NCBI RefSeq assembly: GCF_001952855.1
Contig: NZ_LPNO01000005.1
Coordinates: 73,650 to 137,649, forward strand
DNA length: 64,000 nt
Reading direction: 5' to 3'
Origin: Pseudomonas sp. ATCC PTA-122608
Lineage (GTDB): Bacteria; Pseudomonadota; Gammaproteobacteria; Pseudomonadales; Pseudomonadaceae
Shown here: piece by piece, positions 52,864 through 62,999 of the stretch
How positions within the stretch are numbered: the stretch's first letter is position 1
Layout: each line of letters starts with the position of its first letter
Notes under the pieces: model-generated
The model's input: the letters and a program-made list of their open reading frames with translations, nothing else
The model's database searches: none
Told to the model about the DNA's origin: nothing
Position numbers and translations under genes: made by a program

Positions 52864-53883
52864 TTACGAGACCAGGCTGGCCTTGACCAGTTTCGCCTGC
52901 TCGTCGGCGTGGTACGAGGAACGTACCAGCGGGCCGGAAGCGACGTTCTTGAAGCCCATTTTGTAGCCTTCTTCGGCAAACCAGGCAAACACGTCCGGGT
53001 GCACGAAGCGCTGTACCGGCAAGTGGCTACGGGATGGCTGCAGGTACTGGCCGAGGGTCAGCATGTCGATGTCGTGTTCGCGCATGCGCTTCATGACTTC
53101 GATCACTTCTTCGTCGGTTTCGCCCAGGCCCAGCATCAGGCCGGATTTGGTCGGAATGTGCGGCATCATCTGCTTGAATTTCTGCAGCAGGGTCAGCGAC
53201 CACTGGTAGTCCGAACCCGGACGCGCAGCCTTGTACAGGCGCGGTACGGTTTCCAGGTTGTGGTTGAATACATCCGGCGGCTCGGCAGCGGTGATTTCCA
53301 GCGCTACGTCCATACGGCCACGGTAGTCCGGGACCAGGGTTTCGAGCATCACGTTCGGCGACAGCTTGCGGATCTCGCGGATGCAGTCGGCAAAGTGCTG
53401 GGCACCGCCGTCGCGCAGGTCGTCACGGTCTACCGAGGTGATCACGACGTACTTGAGTTTGAGGTCGGCGATGGCGATGGCCAGGCTTTCCGGCTCGTTG
53501 ACGTCCAGTGGCTTCGGCCGGCCGTGGCCAACGTCGCAGAACGGGCAACGACGGGTGCAGATGTCACCCATGATCATGAAAGTCGCGGTGCCACCGGAGA
53601 AGCACTCGCCCAGGTTCGGGCAGGACGCTTCTTCGCACACGCTATGCAGCTTGTGTTTGCGCAGCAGGGCCTTGATGCGGTCGACTTCCGGCGAAACCGG
53701 GATACGCACGCGAATCCAGTCAGGCTTTTTCGGCAGTTCGGTGGTCGGAATGATCTTGACCGGGATGCGTGCAACCTTCTCGGCGCCGCGCAGCTTGACG
53801 CCGGCTTCTACCTTGGCACGCGGGGCCGGACGCTCGGTAACATCCAGCGTCGGGATCATGGTTTGCACTGCATCAGTAGTCAT
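52864..53883 (-). CDS. lipA: Lipoyl synthase
   Basis: 339 aa. Inserts two sulfurs into protein-bound octanoate. Auxiliary cluster Cys motif: [12 protein letters not shown] (C-x4-C-x5-C). Radical-SAM motif: [13 protein letters not shown] (C-x3-C-x2-C). The C-terminal RSSYHAD provides the Ser ligand of the auxiliary cluster. [13 protein letters not shown] is also conserved. The N-terminal about 40 residues are variable. It starts 2 bp after the lipB stop. Confidence 0.96.
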   Translation of the reverse strand: MTTDAVQTMIPTLDVTERPAPRAKVEAGVKLRGAEKVARIPVKIIPTTELPKKPDWIRVRIPVSPEVDRIKALLRKHKLHSVCEEASCPNLGECFSGGTATFMIMGDICTRRCPFCDVGHGRPKPLDVNEPESLAIAIADLKLKYVVITSVDRDDLRDGGAQHFADCIREIRKLSPNVMLETLVPDYRGRMDVALEITAAEPPDVFNHNLETVPRLYKAARPGSDYQWSLTLLQKFKQMMPHIPTKSGLMLGLGETDEEVIEVMKRMREHDIDMLTLGQYLQPSRSHLPVQRFVHPDVFAWFAEEGYKMGFKNVASGPLVRSSYHADEQAKLVKASLVS

Positions 53884-53885
53884 AA

Positions 53886-54533
53886 TCAGTCGATTCCGCC
53901 CGTTAGGGTCGTCTGCTCAGCATAGTCGAGGTGTTTGACGAGCTGCGCGCGCAGCCGGGCACTTACCTCGGCAAATTCTAGTGGTGTTGCGTGATCGCTC
54001 AACTGGGTCATCGCCAAACCGGCGTAACCGCAGGGATTGATCCGTCGAAACGGCGCCAGGTCCATGTCCACATTCAAGGCCAGACCATGAAAGGAACAGC
54101 CGTGGCGAATCCGCAGGCCCAGGGAGGCGATTTTCGCGCCATCGACGTAAACCCCCGGTGCATCCGGCTTGGCCGCCGCGGTCACACCGTAGCTGGCCAA
54201 CAGTTCGATCAGGCATGACTCCATGCGACTGACCAACTCCCGCACGCCAAAACCCAGCCTGCGCACGTCCAGCAACAGATAAGCCACCAATTGGCCTGGG
54301 CCATGGTAAGTCACCTGCCCGCCGCGGTCGACCTGCACCACCGGGATTTCTCCCGGCAGCAGCAAATGCTCGGCCTTGCCGGCCTGGCCCTGGGTGAAAA
54401 CCGGCGGGTGCTCGACCAGCCAGATCTCATCCGGGGCTTCGGTGCCGCGCTCGTTGGTGAACCGCTGCATGGCGTGCCACACCGGCTCGTATGCCATTTG
54501 GCCGAGCTCGCGAAAGCCCAGGGTCTGTGACAT
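53886..54533 (-). CDS. lipB: Lipoyl(octanoyl) transferase
   Basis: 215 aa. Transfers octanoate from ACP to lipoyl domains. Visible are [58 protein letters not shown] with the catalytic Lys region (GAKIASLG), and the catalytic Cys in [15 protein letters not shown]. The ATG at 54533 shares a base with the ybeD stop (TGATG), so translation is coupled. Operon ybeD-lipB-lipA. Confidence 0.95.
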   Translation of the reverse strand: MSQTLGFRELGQMAYEPVWHAMQRFTNERGTEAPDEIWLVEHPPVFTQGQAGKAEHLLLPGEIPVVQVDRGGQVTYHGPGQLVAYLLLDVRRLGFGVRELVSRMESCLIELLASYGVTAAAKPDAPGVYVDGAKIASLGLRIRHGCSFHGLALNVDMDLAPFRRINPCGYAGLAMTQLSDHATPLEFAEVSARLRAQLVKHLDYAEQTTLTGGID

Positions 54534-54808
54534 CACAACACCATGTGCACGAAGCCGGTAGCCCGCAGTTCGCTGTTGATGTTGTAGAGCTGGTCTTGAT
54601 CGGTCGCCAGGATATACAGCTGGGTCGTGGTGTACTTACCTGTGCTGCTTTGACGATCAATGGTCTTATCAAGATTGATCTCGGCGTGCTTCAACACGAT
54701 GGCAATCACCGCGTCTTTGCGGCCCACGCCAGTATCGCTGATCACTTTGATCGGATAGTCCTTTTGAGGGAACTCGATCTTTGGCGCCTGTACTTCTTTA
54801 TCGGTCAT
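54533..54808 (-). CDS. ybeD: DUF493 family protein YbeD
   Basis: 91 aa. Ferredoxin-like fold with [19 protein letters not shown] at the start and the C-terminal [21 protein letters not shown] strand. Its role is unclear. The position directly upstream of lipB is conserved across gamma-proteobacteria. It overlaps lipB by one base. Confidence 0.92.
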   Translation of the reverse strand: MTDKEVQAPKIEFPQKDYPIKVISDTGVGRKDAVIAIVLKHAEINLDKTIDRQSSTGKYTTTQLYILATDQDQLYNINSELRATGFVHMVL

Positions 54809-54845
54809 GGCAGAACAGCCTCGTAAGCGGTAAGCCGTGGCGACG

Positions 54846-54880
54846 GCAAAGCCCCGCGTCAGATCAACGCGGGGCTTTGC
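54846..54880 (-). terminator. Terminator after the D-Ala-D-Ala carboxypeptidase gene
   Basis: A long stem GCAAAGCCCCGCGT (54846-54859) pairs with ACGCGGGGCTTTGC (54867-54880), with a short loop. It ends 12 bp past the dacA stop on the minus strand and before ybeD, so it insulates the two. Confidence 0.65.
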
Positions 54881-54892
54881 AGGTGCACACTA

Positions 54893-56050
54893 TCAGTTGA
54901 ACAAGCCGTAGAAGAATAGACGGATGCTATCCCACACGCGTCGGAAGATACCACCTTCGTCGACGGCGTCCAGAGCGATCAGGTCGGCGCTGTGCACCAC
55001 CTTGTCGTCCAGCTTCACTTCGACTTTACCGATGACATCGCCCTTGGCGATCGGTGCGACCAGTTGCGGGTTCATGGTCATGCTGGCAACCAGCTTCTTG
55101 AGCTGGCCTTTAGGCATGGTCAGGGTCAGGTCTTCAGCCAGGCCGGCCTTGACTTGATGGGTTGCGCCTTTCCATACAGGGGCTTGAGCCAGCTCGGTGC
55201 CTTTCTGGTAGAAGGTCTGAGTTTCGAAGAAACGGAAGCCATAGGTCAGCAGCTTCTGTGTCTCGGCCGCACGGGCCTGCTCGCTGTTGGTACCGAACAC
55301 CACGGCAATCAGGCGCTGGCCGTCACGGACAGCGGACGACACCATGCAGTAGCCGGCTTCTTCGGTGTGACCGGTTTTCAGACCATCGACGGTCTTGTCA
55401 CGCCACAGCAACAGGTTGCGGTTAGGCTGCTTGATGTTGTTCCAGAAGAACTCTTTCTGGGAGTAGATCGCGTAGTGCACCGGGTCGACACGAATGATCG
55501 CGCGCGCCAGGATCGCCATGTCGTGAGCCGACGAGTAGTGCTCCGGGTTCGGCAGGCCGGTCGGGTTCATGAAGTGGCTGTTGGTCATGCCCAGGTCGGC
55601 CACGGTTTTGTTCATCATGTCGGCGAACGCGTCTTCGCTGCCGGCGATGTGCTCGGCCAGGGCTACGCTGGCGTCGTTACCGGACTGGATGATGATGCCG
55701 TGCAGCAGGTCGCTGACAGTCACCTGCGAACCGACCTTGATGAACATCCGCGAACCGCCGGTGCGCCAGGCGTTTTCGCTGACGGTCACTGGATCGTTTT
55801 CACCGATCTGGCCGCGACGGATTTCCAGGGTCGCGATGTAGGCGGTCATCAGCTTGGTCAGGCTGGCTGGGGGCAGGCGCTGGTCACCGTTGTTCTCCAC
55901 CAGCACGTTGCCGCTGGCGGCATCCATGAGGACCCAGGCCTTGGCAGCCAGTTGCGGGGAAGCCGGCACCATTTCAACCGCCCAGGCGGCCGGGGTGATG
56001 ATCAGCGAAAGAAGCAGGCACGTGCGTTTGGCTAAGGTGGTGATGTTCAT
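54893..56050 (-). CDS. dacA: D-alanyl-D-alanine carboxypeptidase (PBP5/6 family)
   Basis: 385 aa. Signal peptide residues 1 to about 24 (cleavage near AWAVEM). Penicillin-binding motifs: S-x-x-K in PASLTKLMTAYIA, S-x-N in SGNDASVALAEH, K-T-G in VDGLKTGHTEEAGYC. The PBP5_C beta domain follows (about 290-370), and a C-terminal amphipathic helix WDSIRLFFYGLFN tethers it to the membrane. It trims the fifth D-Ala of stem pentapeptides. The P. aeruginosa gene at this locus is called dacC. The family name dacA is used here. Confidence 0.93.
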   Translation of the reverse strand: MNITTLAKRTCLLLSLIITPAAWAVEMVPASPQLAAKAWVLMDAASGNVLVENNGDQRLPPASLTKLMTAYIATLEIRRGQIGENDPVTVSENAWRTGGSRMFIKVGSQVTVSDLLHGIIIQSGNDASVALAEHIAGSEDAFADMMNKTVADLGMTNSHFMNPTGLPNPEHYSSAHDMAILARAIIRVDPVHYAIYSQKEFFWNNIKQPNRNLLLWRDKTVDGLKTGHTEEAGYCMVSSAVRDGQRLIAVVFGTNSEQARAAETQKLLTYGFRFFETQTFYQKGTELAQAPVWKGATHQVKAGLAEDLTLTMPKGQLKKLVASMTMNPQLVAPIAKGDVIGKVEVKLDDKVVHSADLIALDAVDEGGIFRRVWDSIRLFFYGLFN

Positions 56051-56235
56051 CCGTCTCTCGAAATTGCTTATGGAAACTTGCCCTCGCGGGCAAAACTATT
56101 CAGACAGCCCGTCGCCAGACTGTCGCGTGTTCGGTTGTACGCCCACCCCTTGCCCCTGGGTTTTTATTGTTCAACGAGCCAACAACCAGGGTTCAAACCC
56201 GCATGCGAGCCTGAACCATCAATCCTTTGTATCGC

Positions 56236-57234
56236 TTATTCGGCGGTGACCACGCTGGGTTGCCCCAGGTTGGCCAGGCGCACGCTGTTCTGCACTTGCG
56301 CAACCTCGCTCGGCGAGCCGATAGGGCCCATGCGCACACGGTGCAGGGTCTGCTGGTTACGCACAATAGAGCTGATAAAGACCGGCGCGTTGACCATCCC
56401 GCTGAGCTTGGACCTTAACAGCTCTGCCGCGTCGGGGTTGGCGAAAGCGCCGACTTGCAAGTACTGCCCGCCCACGGTAGAAGCCCCCGGAGCTGCACGC
56501 GGTACGACGACCGTGTCCGGAGCATGTTGCGCCGGCGGCGGCGTCCACTGTTCGATTTTGCCTGTCGACGCGGTCACTTGCGGTTGCTGGGTTTGCGGCT
56601 CGTTAAGCATCAACGGCGCCGGCTTGCCACGCTGGGCCCAGTACTGGGCCGGGTCGATACCTTCAACCTTCACGCGTGCCGTACCGATTTCGGCATACCC
56701 GAGTTTCTTCGCGGCAGCGTAGGACAAGTCGATGATCCGGTCCGAATAGAACGGCCCACGGTCATTGACCCGCAGGATCACCGTGCGGTTGTTGTCCAGG
56801 TTGGTCACGCGTACATAGCTAGGCAGCGGCAGGGTCTTGTGCGCCGCGCTCATGCCGTAGAGGTCATACACTTCGCCGTTGGCGGTGTTCTGGCCATGGA
56901 ACTTGGTCCCGTACCAGGACGCCGTACCCGATTGCACGTAGGTCTTCGATTCTTGCAGCGGGAAGTAGTTTTTGCCCAATACGGTGTAGGGGTTGGCCTT
57001 GTAAGGGCCGGTGTGCAGGGTCGGCGTGGCATCCGGGATCTTCGACACATCCACATCCCACCACGGCGCGCCGTCTTTGTGGGCGCGGTTGATGTCCAGC
57101 CCAGGTTGGGAGCGGACGGCAGTGCCACTGGCTTTTTGCACCGGTGCACGGCTGGTAGAGCAACTGACCACCAATAATGACAATGCGGCGTAAGCCACCA
57201 GCTTCAGGGGTTTGTACATCGGTGATACCGGCAT
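56236..57234 (-). CDS. rlpA: Endolytic septal-ring lytic transglycosylase RlpA
   Basis: 332 aa. Lipoprotein signal with lipobox VVSCS. The double-psi beta-barrel domain (about 95-190) contains GTASWYGTKFHGQNTANGE, AAHKTLPLPSYVRVTNLDN and VNDRGPFYSDRIIDLS; His and Asp of the active site are present. A Pro/Gln linker leads to the SPOR domain (about 250-330: YLQVGAFANPDAAELLRSKL), which targets denuded septal glycan. RlpA cleaves naked glycan strands at the division site. The ATG at 57234 overlaps the mltB stop (TAATG), so the two are coupled. Confidence 0.93.
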   Translation of the reverse strand: MPVSPMYKPLKLVAYAALSLLVVSCSTSRAPVQKASGTAVRSQPGLDINRAHKDGAPWWDVDVSKIPDATPTLHTGPYKANPYTVLGKNYFPLQESKTYVQSGTASWYGTKFHGQNTANGEVYDLYGMSAAHKTLPLPSYVRVTNLDNNRTVILRVNDRGPFYSDRIIDLSYAAAKKLGYAEIGTARVKVEGIDPAQYWAQRGKPAPLMLNEPQTQQPQVTASTGKIEQWTPPPAQHAPDTVVVPRAAPGASTVGGQYLQVGAFANPDAAELLRSKLSGMVNAPVFISSIVRNQQTLHRVRMGPIGSPSEVAQVQNSVRLANLGQPSVVTAE

Positions 57235-58253
57235 TACTTGACGCCCCGTGCTTGGACCAGCATGTCTGACAGCTGATGCACGGCCATGGCGTACATCACA
57301 CTGCGGTTATAACGCGTGATTGCGTAGAAATTCTTCAGGCCCATCCAATATTCCGGGCCGTTCTCGCCTTCAAGGCGGAACGCCGTCACCGGCATATCAT
57401 CGCGTGGCGCATTCTGACTCGACCAGCCCAGCGCCCGCAACTCCCCAACCGTCTTGACGGGCTCGATACCCTGGGTCAGGCCTTCGTCGGCGCGATCGCC
57501 CGTAACATCGGCACGGATCACCACCGGCTCGCCGGCTACCCATCCATGACGCTTGAAGTAGCTGGCAACGCTGCCGATGGCGTCATCGGGGTTGCTCCAG
57601 ATATTGATATGGCCGTCGCCGTCAAAGTCCACGGCGTAGGCGCGAAAGCTGCTCGGCATGAACTGCGGCAAGCCCATGGCCCCGGCGTAGGAGCCCTTGA
57701 GGGTCAACGGGTCGACCTGCTCTTCACGGGCCAACAATAGGAACTCGCGCAGCTCTTTGCGGAAGAATTCGGCGCGCGGCGGGTAATCGAAGCCCAGGGT
57801 CGACAAGGCGTCGATCACCCGGTAGCTGCCGGTGTTGCGGCCGTAAAAGGTTTCGATGCCGATGATGGCCACGATCACTTGGGCCGGCACCCCGTATTCC
57901 TGCTCGGCGCGGGCCAGCACGGCTTCGTGCTGGCGCCAGAAGTCCACGCCACGCGCCACGCGGGCGTCGGTCAGGAACATCGGGCGATATTCCTTCCACT
58001 GCTTCACGCGTTCGGCGGGCCGGGAAATGGCGTCGAGAATCGCCTGCTTGCGTTGGGCCTCGCGGAACACGCCCATCAGCTGTTCACCGGCGAAACCATA
58101 GTCACGGGTCATCTCACCGACAAATTCGGCGACCTGGGGCGAGCCGTCGTAGACGCCGGCCTGCGCTTCCTGCACAGCGGCTCCCAGCAGGCCCAACAGG
58201 CCCATCCAGGACACGTGCCGAGCCGCCCAGCCGCGCATTACTTGCATTGACAT
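57234..58253 (-). CDS. mltB: Lytic murein transglycosylase B
   Basis: 339 aa from ATG 58253 (AAGGTGAAG upstream); a longer in-frame start at 58283 is possible. Signal/anchor residues about 5-30. Catalytic Glu in IIGIETFYGRNTGSYRV; GSYAGAMGLPQFMPSSFRAY and VDFDGDGHINIW are the MltB hallmarks. Unlike the paralogue at 50274, it lacks a PG_binding domain and lipobox. It overlaps rlpA at the 3' end and lies 11 bp after rodA. Confidence 0.92.
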   Translation of the reverse strand: MSMQVMRGWAARHVSWMGLLGLLGAAVQEAQAGVYDGSPQVAEFVGEMTRDYGFAGEQLMGVFREAQRKQAILDAISRPAERVKQWKEYRPMFLTDARVARGVDFWRQHEAVLARAEQEYGVPAQVIVAIIGIETFYGRNTGSYRVIDALSTLGFDYPPRAEFFRKELREFLLLAREEQVDPLTLKGSYAGAMGLPQFMPSSFRAYAVDFDGDGHINIWSNPDDAIGSVASYFKRHGWVAGEPVVIRADVTGDRADEGLTQGIEPVKTVGELRALGWSSQNAPRDDMPVTAFRLEGENGPEYWMGLKNFYAITRYNRSVMYAMAVHQLSDMLVQARGVK

Positions 58254-58264
58254 CTTCACCTTAT

Positions 58265-59368
58265 TCAAACCTGTGCGATCCACTTACGATGGGTATGGAT
58301 CGACATCAAAACCCCAAACGCTGACATCAATGTCACCAGCGAAGTTCCGCCGTAGCTAATGAACGGCAACGGCACCCCAACCACCGGCAACAGGCCACTG
58401 ACCATACCGATGTTGACGAAAACGTAAACAAAAAACGTCATGGTGAGGCTGCCGGCGAGCAATTTGCCGAACAGCGTTTGCGCCTGGGCGGTAATCACCA
58501 GGCCGCGGCCGATCAGCAGCAAGTAAATCAGCAACAGTGCGCAGATGCCCACCAGGCCGAACTCCTCGCCCATCACCGCGATAATAAAATCGGTGTGGCT
58601 TTCCGGCAAAAAGTCCAGGTGCGACTGGGTGCCCAACAGCCAACCCTTGCCGAACACACCGCCGGAACCGATGGCGGCCTTGGACTGGATGATGTTCCAG
58701 CCGGTGCCCAGCGGATCGCTCTCCGGGTCGAGGAACGTGAGGATTCGCTGCTTCTGATAGTCGTGCATGAAGAAGAACCACATGGCCACGGCCACCGGCA
58801 CGGCGGCGGCCAGCACGCTGAGGATCCAGCGCCAGCGCAAGCCACCCATGAACAGCACGAACGCGCCGCCCGCGAGGATCAGCAACGAGGTGCCGAGGTC
58901 GGGCTGGCGCACGATCAGGATAAACGGCACGCCAATCAATATCAGGCTGATGCCCACGTGCTTGAGCTGGGGCGGCAATGTGCGTTTTGACAGGTACCAA
59001 GCGATGGTCGCCGGCATCAGGATCTTCATGAATTCCGACGGCTGGAAGCGAATCACCCCCGGGATGTTGATCCAGCGGGTCGCCCCCATGGCGTTGTGGC
59101 CCATGACATCCACCACCACCAGCAGCAACACACCGGCGACATAACCCAGCGGCACCCAGCGCGCCATGAAGCGCGGCTCCAGCTGGGCGATCACCACCAT
59201 CGACAACAGGCCCAGGCCAAACGAGGACGCTTGCTTGATCAGCAGGTCCCAGTTTTTGCCACTGGCTGAATACAAAACGAACAGGCTGCCGGCCGCCAGG
59301 GTCAGCAGCAGGATCAGCAACGGGCCATCAATGTGCATGCGCTGCAGCAACGTGGCACGACGGCGCAT
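58265..59368 (-). CDS. rodA: Rod-shape peptidoglycan glycosyltransferase RodA
   Basis: 367 aa from ATG 59368, the length I recall for the P. aeruginosa protein. An alternative GTG at 59410 with TGGAGG upstream would give 381 aa and overlap the PBP2 gene by a few codons; both have good ribosome-binding sites. Ten membrane segments of the SEDS fold. Conserved loops: GAMGATRWINIPGVIRFQPSEF, and SHTDFIIAVMGEEFGLVG with the SEDS catalytic region Asp. With PBP2 it polymerises glycan in the elongasome. Confidence 0.93.
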   Translation of the reverse strand: MRRRATLLQRMHIDGPLLILLLTLAAGSLFVLYSASGKNWDLLIKQASSFGLGLLSMVVIAQLEPRFMARWVPLGYVAGVLLLVVVDVMGHNAMGATRWINIPGVIRFQPSEFMKILMPATIAWYLSKRTLPPQLKHVGISLILIGVPFILIVRQPDLGTSLLILAGGAFVLFMGGLRWRWILSVLAAAVPVAVAMWFFFMHDYQKQRILTFLDPESDPLGTGWNIIQSKAAIGSGGVFGKGWLLGTQSHLDFLPESHTDFIIAVMGEEFGLVGICALLLIYLLLIGRGLVITAQAQTLFGKLLAGSLTMTFFVYVFVNIGMVSGLLPVVGVPLPFISYGGTSLVTLMSAFGVLMSIHTHRKWIAQV

Positions 59369-59399
59369 CACATCCTCGCTGGAGAGGATGCGATCAAAA

Positions 59400-61298
59400 T
59401 TACTCTTCACGGGCCGTAGCCTCCACGCTTGAAGGGGTGCCGCCATATTCGGGCTTGAGCTTGCCGTCTTCGGTCAACAGCCAGGCATCCATGATTTGAC
59501 GCACCACCGGAGCGGCCACACCGGAACCGGACTCGCCGTTCTCGACCATCACTGCCACAACGATTTTCGGGTTGTCGGCCGGGGCAAAGCCGACGAACAA
59601 GGCGTGGTCACGGTGGCGCTCCTGAACTTTGGAGCGGTCGTATTTCTCGCCCTGCTTGATCGCGACCACCTGGGCCGTACCGCTCTTGCCGGCAATCCGG
59701 TATTGCGCGCCGGCTGCCGCTTTACGCGCGGTACCCCGGGCGCCGTGCATCACTTGCTGCATGCCGTGGTTGACCTTGGCCCAGTCGGACGGGTCGCGCA
59801 GCACGATATCGGGAATCGGGTTTTCATCCACCGGGCGTTCGCCCTCGATGGTCTTGGCCAGGTGCGGACGGTTCCACACACCCTTGTTGGCCACCAGCGC
59901 GGTCGCCTGGGCCAGTTGCAGCGGCGTGGCCTGCATATAGCCCTGGCCGATCCCCAGGATCAGGGTTTCGCCCGGGAACCACGCCTGCCGACGGGTTGCT
60001 CGCTTCCACTCGCGGGACGGCATCAGGCCCGGCGATTCTTCGAACATGTCCAGGGAGACTTTCTGACCGAGGCCGAACTTGCCCATGTAGGCCGAGAGCC
60101 GATCAATCCCCAGCTTGTGGGCCAGGTCATAGAAGTAGGTGTCGTTGGAACGCATGATCGCCGTGTCCAGGTCCACAAATCCGTCGCCGGTGCGGTTCCA
60201 GTTACGGTATTTGTGATCGTAGTTGGGCAGCATGTAGTAGCCGGGGTCGAACACGCGGCTCGACGCCGTGACCACGCCAGAGTCCAGGCCGGCAATTGCC
60301 ACTGCCGGCTTGATGGTCGAGCCCGGTGGATACAGGCCGCGCAGCACGCGGTTAAACAGCGGCCGGTCAATGGAATCGCGCAGCTCGGCGTAGGCCTTGA
60401 AGCTGATCCCGGTGACAAACAGGTTCGGGTCAAAACTTGGCTGGCTGACCATCGCCAGCACTTCGCCAGTACTCGGGTCCAGCGCCACCACAGCACCACG
60501 GCGACCGCCCAGGGCCATCTCCGCCGCTTCCTGCAACTTGATGTCCAGGCTCAGCACGATGTCCTTGCCGGGCACCGGGTCGGTACGCTTGAGCACCCGC
60601 AGCACGCGGCCACGGGCGTTGGTCTCGACTTCCTCGTAACCCACCTGGCCGTGCAGTTCCGGCTCGTAGAAACGCTCGATGCCGGTCTTGCCGATATGGT
60701 GGGTGCCGCTGTAGTTGACCGGGTCGAGGGTCTTCAGCTCTTTCTCGTTGATTCGGCCCATGTAGCCGACCGAATGCGCGAAGTGCGCCCCTTGCGGGTA
60801 ATGCCGCACCAATTGCGCCACCACTTCCACACCCGGCAACCGGAACTGGTTCACCGCGATCCGGGCGATCTGCTCTTCGGTCAGCTCGAACAGGATCGGC
60901 ACCGGCTCGAACGGCCGGCGCCCCTGCTTCATGCGTTTCTCGAAGATCACCCGGTCTTCCGGCGTCAGTTGCAGCACCTCGACGATCACATCAAGGATCT
61001 GCTGCCAGTCGCCGGAACGTTCGCGGGTCATGCTCAGGCTGAAGCTGGGCCGGTTATCCGCGACCACCACGCCATTGCGGTCGAAAATCAGCCCACGGGT
61101 CGGAGGAATCGGCTGCACGTGCACCCGGTTGTTTTCCGACAGCGTGGAGTGATAGTCGTACTGGATCACCTGCAGGAAATACAGGCGCGCAATCAGCACC
61201 CCCAGCAGTACCACCACCAAAATCGCGCCAAACACCACCCGCGCGCGTACAAGACGTGCGTCTTTCTCGTGGTCCTTGATGCGGATCGGCTGGGTCAT
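59400..61298 (-). CDS. mrdA: Penicillin-binding protein 2
   Basis: 632 aa. N-terminal membrane anchor (about 20-42, VFGAILVVVLLGVLIARLYFL), pedestal/dimerisation domain (about 60-230), transpeptidase domain with S-x-x-K in YPPGSTIKPAVAI (catalytic Ser about 330), S-x-N in RSNDTYFYDLA, and K-T/S-G in IAGKSGTAQVV. It cross-links peptidoglycan for rod elongation, with RodA. Called pbpA in Pseudomonas. ATG 61298, 15 bp downstream of the rlmH stop. Confidence 0.95.
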   Translation of the reverse strand: MTQPIRIKDHEKDARLVRARVVFGAILVVVLLGVLIARLYFLQVIQYDYHSTLSENNRVHVQPIPPTRGLIFDRNGVVVADNRPSFSLSMTRERSGDWQQILDVIVEVLQLTPEDRVIFEKRMKQGRRPFEPVPILFELTEEQIARIAVNQFRLPGVEVVAQLVRHYPQGAHFAHSVGYMGRINEKELKTLDPVNYSGTHHIGKTGIERFYEPELHGQVGYEEVETNARGRVLRVLKRTDPVPGKDIVLSLDIKLQEAAEMALGGRRGAVVALDPSTGEVLAMVSQPSFDPNLFVTGISFKAYAELRDSIDRPLFNRVLRGLYPPGSTIKPAVAIAGLDSGVVTASSRVFDPGYYMLPNYDHKYRNWNRTGDGFVDLDTAIMRSNDTYFYDLAHKLGIDRLSAYMGKFGLGQKVSLDMFEESPGLMPSREWKRATRRQAWFPGETLILGIGQGYMQATPLQLAQATALVANKGVWNRPHLAKTIEGERPVDENPIPDIVLRDPSDWAKVNHGMQQVMHGARGTARKAAAGAQYRIAGKSGTAQVVAIKQGEKYDRSKVQERHRDHALFVGFAPADNPKIVVAVMVENGESGSGVAAPVVRQIMDAWLLTEDGKLKPEYGGTPSSVEATAREE

Positions 61299-61313
61299 CA
61301 GGCAGGGCGCAGA

Positions 61314-61781
61314 TTATTTGTGGTAAGGGTGCCCGGACAGAACTGTCCAGGCGCGATACAGCTGTTCACCGATCAGGATTCTTACCAACGGGTGCGGCAG
61401 TGTCAGGGGCGACAGCGACCAGCGCTGGTCCGCCCGCGCGCACACTTCCGGCGCCAGCCCCTCGGGGCCGCCGACCATGAAGTTGACCGTGCGCGAATCC
61501 AGGCGCCAGCGATCCAGCTCCACCGCCAACTGCTCGGTGCTCCAGGGCTTGCCGTGCACTTCGAGGGTCACGATCCGCTCGTTGGGCCCGACCTTGGCCA
61601 ACATGGCTTCGCCTTCCTGACGGATAAAGCGGGCCACGTCGGCATTTTTGCCCCGAGTGTTGAGCGGTATTTCCACCAGTTCCAGCGCCAATTCGGATGG
61701 CAGGCGCTTGGCATATTCATGCCAGCCTTCTTCCACCCACTTGGGCATGCGTGAACCGACAGCGATCAGACGCAGGCGCAC
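61314..61781 (-). CDS. rlmH: 23S rRNA (pseudouridine1915-N3)-methyltransferase RlmH
   Basis: 155 aa, the standard length. SPOUT methyltransferase: knot strings [44 protein letters not shown]-terminal [17 protein letters not shown] is typical. Modifies helix 69 of the large subunit. It starts 9 bp after the rsfS stop, in a rsfS-rlmH-mrdA-rodA order conserved in gamma-proteobacteria. Confidence 0.96.
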   Translation of the reverse strand: MRLRLIAVGSRMPKWVEEGWHEYAKRLPSELALELVEIPLNTRGKNADVARFIRQEGEAMLAKVGPNERIVTLEVHGKPWSTEQLAVELDRWRLDSRTVNFMVGGPEGLAPEVCARADQRWSLSPLTLPHPLVRILIGEQLYRAWTVLSGHPYHK

Positions 61782-61790
61782 AGCCGTTCC

Positions 61791-62285
61791 TTATTCCTGG
61801 TCTTTGTTGAGCTTGTCGAAGTGCGCGTGGCCAACTTCAGGGCTGTGGTGCTTGCCATCAGCGGCACGGCTCTGCTCGGCGCCTTTCCACAGACGCTCCA
61901 GGTCGTAGAACTGACGGGCGTTGCTGGTCATCATGTGAACGATCACGTCGTCCATGTCCAACAGTACCCAGTCGCTGTCGCCCTTGCCTTCTTCACCCAA
62001 TGGCTTGACGCCCTGGGCTTTGACCGCTTCGCGAACCTTGTCCAGCATCGCGCCGATCTGGCGGTTGGAGGTACCGGTGGCGATGATCATGAAGTCGGTG
62101 ATGCTCTGCTTGTCGCGCACGTCCAGGACTTGAATGTCCTGGGCCTTCACGTCTTCCAGGGCAGCCACGGCAACCTTGACCAGCTCTTCGCCGGCCAGCT
62201 CAGGGCCGGTGTGGGCTTCTACTGGCAGAGGAGCGCTCTTGAACGTGCCTTTGCGCTTAACTTTGCTTACGTCTTTGTTCGTCAT
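61791..62285 (-). CDS. rsfS: Ribosomal silencing factor RsfS
   Basis: 164 aa. A Lys-rich 35-residue N-terminal extension precedes the RsfS domain: DVKAQDIQVLDVRDKQSITDFM, IIATGTSNRQIGAMLDKV, SDWVLLDMDDVIVHMMTS, ARQFYDLERLW. The tail is His/Lys-rich. It binds uL14 and blocks subunit joining in stationary phase. ATG 62285. The start could also be internal because the extension is poorly conserved, but no better ribosome-binding site is seen. Confidence 0.93.
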   Translation of the reverse strand: MTNKDVSKVKRKGTFKSAPLPVEAHTGPELAGEELVKVAVAALEDVKAQDIQVLDVRDKQSITDFMIIATGTSNRQIGAMLDKVREAVKAQGVKPLGEEGKGDSDWVLLDMDDVIVHMMTSNARQFYDLERLWKGAEQSRAADGKHHSPEVGHAHFDKLNKDQE

Positions 62286-62354
62286 ATAAAACTCGTTTTG
62301 CTCGTATGTTCGGGCGCTCGCTGCACGAGTGTTCGTGCGTTCAAGCGCGCCTTT

Positions 62355-62999
62355 TCAGTTCGACGCACGGTAAAGCCCGTGCGCATCGATGTAGGCCAGG
62401 ACCGCGTCAGGCACCAGGAAACGTACCGACTTCCCGCTGGCCAGCAGTTGACGGATCTGGGTGGCAGACACCGCAAGCGGGGTTTGCCAGACGAATGCAA
62501 TATTCCCGCTCGGCCCGGTCAGGGCCAAAGGGTCACTTACCGACCGCGCTGCCAGCAGGTTGCGCAAGGCATCCGGCGATTCTGCGTCGGCATCCGGGCG
62601 TTGCAGCACCAGGATGTGGCAATGCTGGAGCAACTCTTCCCAGCGGTGCCAAGTGGGCAGGCCGCAAAACGCGTCCCAGCCCAAAAGTAGAAATAACTGG
62701 TCATCCGCGGCCAACTCGGCCCGCATCAGTTCCAGGGTGTCGACAGTGTAGGACGGTTTGTCGCGTTTGAGTTCGCGGTCGTCCACCACCAGCGGTGCGA
62801 TGCCGGCCACCGCCAGGCGGACCATCTCCAGGCGCTGCTGCGCAGACACCTGCGGCGTGTCGCGATGGGGCGGCCGGGCATTCGGTGCCAGGCGCAGCTC
62901 ATCCAGCCCGAGGGCGTCCGCGACTTCCAGTGCACTGCGCAAATGGCCGATATGCACAGGGTCGAAGGTGCCGCCGAGCAGCCCGATGCGTTTACCCAT
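62355..62999 (-). CDS. nadD: Nicotinate-nucleotide adenylyltransferase
   Basis: 214 aa. Makes nicotinate adenine dinucleotide from NaMN and ATP. Nucleotidyltransferase motif [13 protein letters not shown] (about 8-20) and C-terminal [13 protein letters not shown] match. The ATG at 62999 overlaps the proA stop (TGATG), coupling translation. It precedes rsfS by 69 bp. Confidence 0.95.
   Translation of the reverse strand: MGKRIGLLGGTFDPVHIGHLRSALEVADALGLDELRLAPNARPPHRDTPQVSAQQRLEMVRLAVAGIAPLVVDDRELKRDKPSYTVDTLELMRAELAADDQLFLLLGWDAFCGLPTWHRWEELLQHCHILVLQRPDADAESPDALRNLLAARSVSDPLALTGPSGNIAFVWQTPLAVSATQIRQLLASGKSVRFLVPDAVLAYIDAHGLYRASN

Noticed and set aside
59496..61754. Very long open frame on the plus strand (752 codons) opposite mrdA and rlmH
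   Set aside because: It lies antisense to two unmistakable conserved genes. Its translation is His/Gln/Arg-rich with no domain, typical of a shadow frame in GC-rich DNA.
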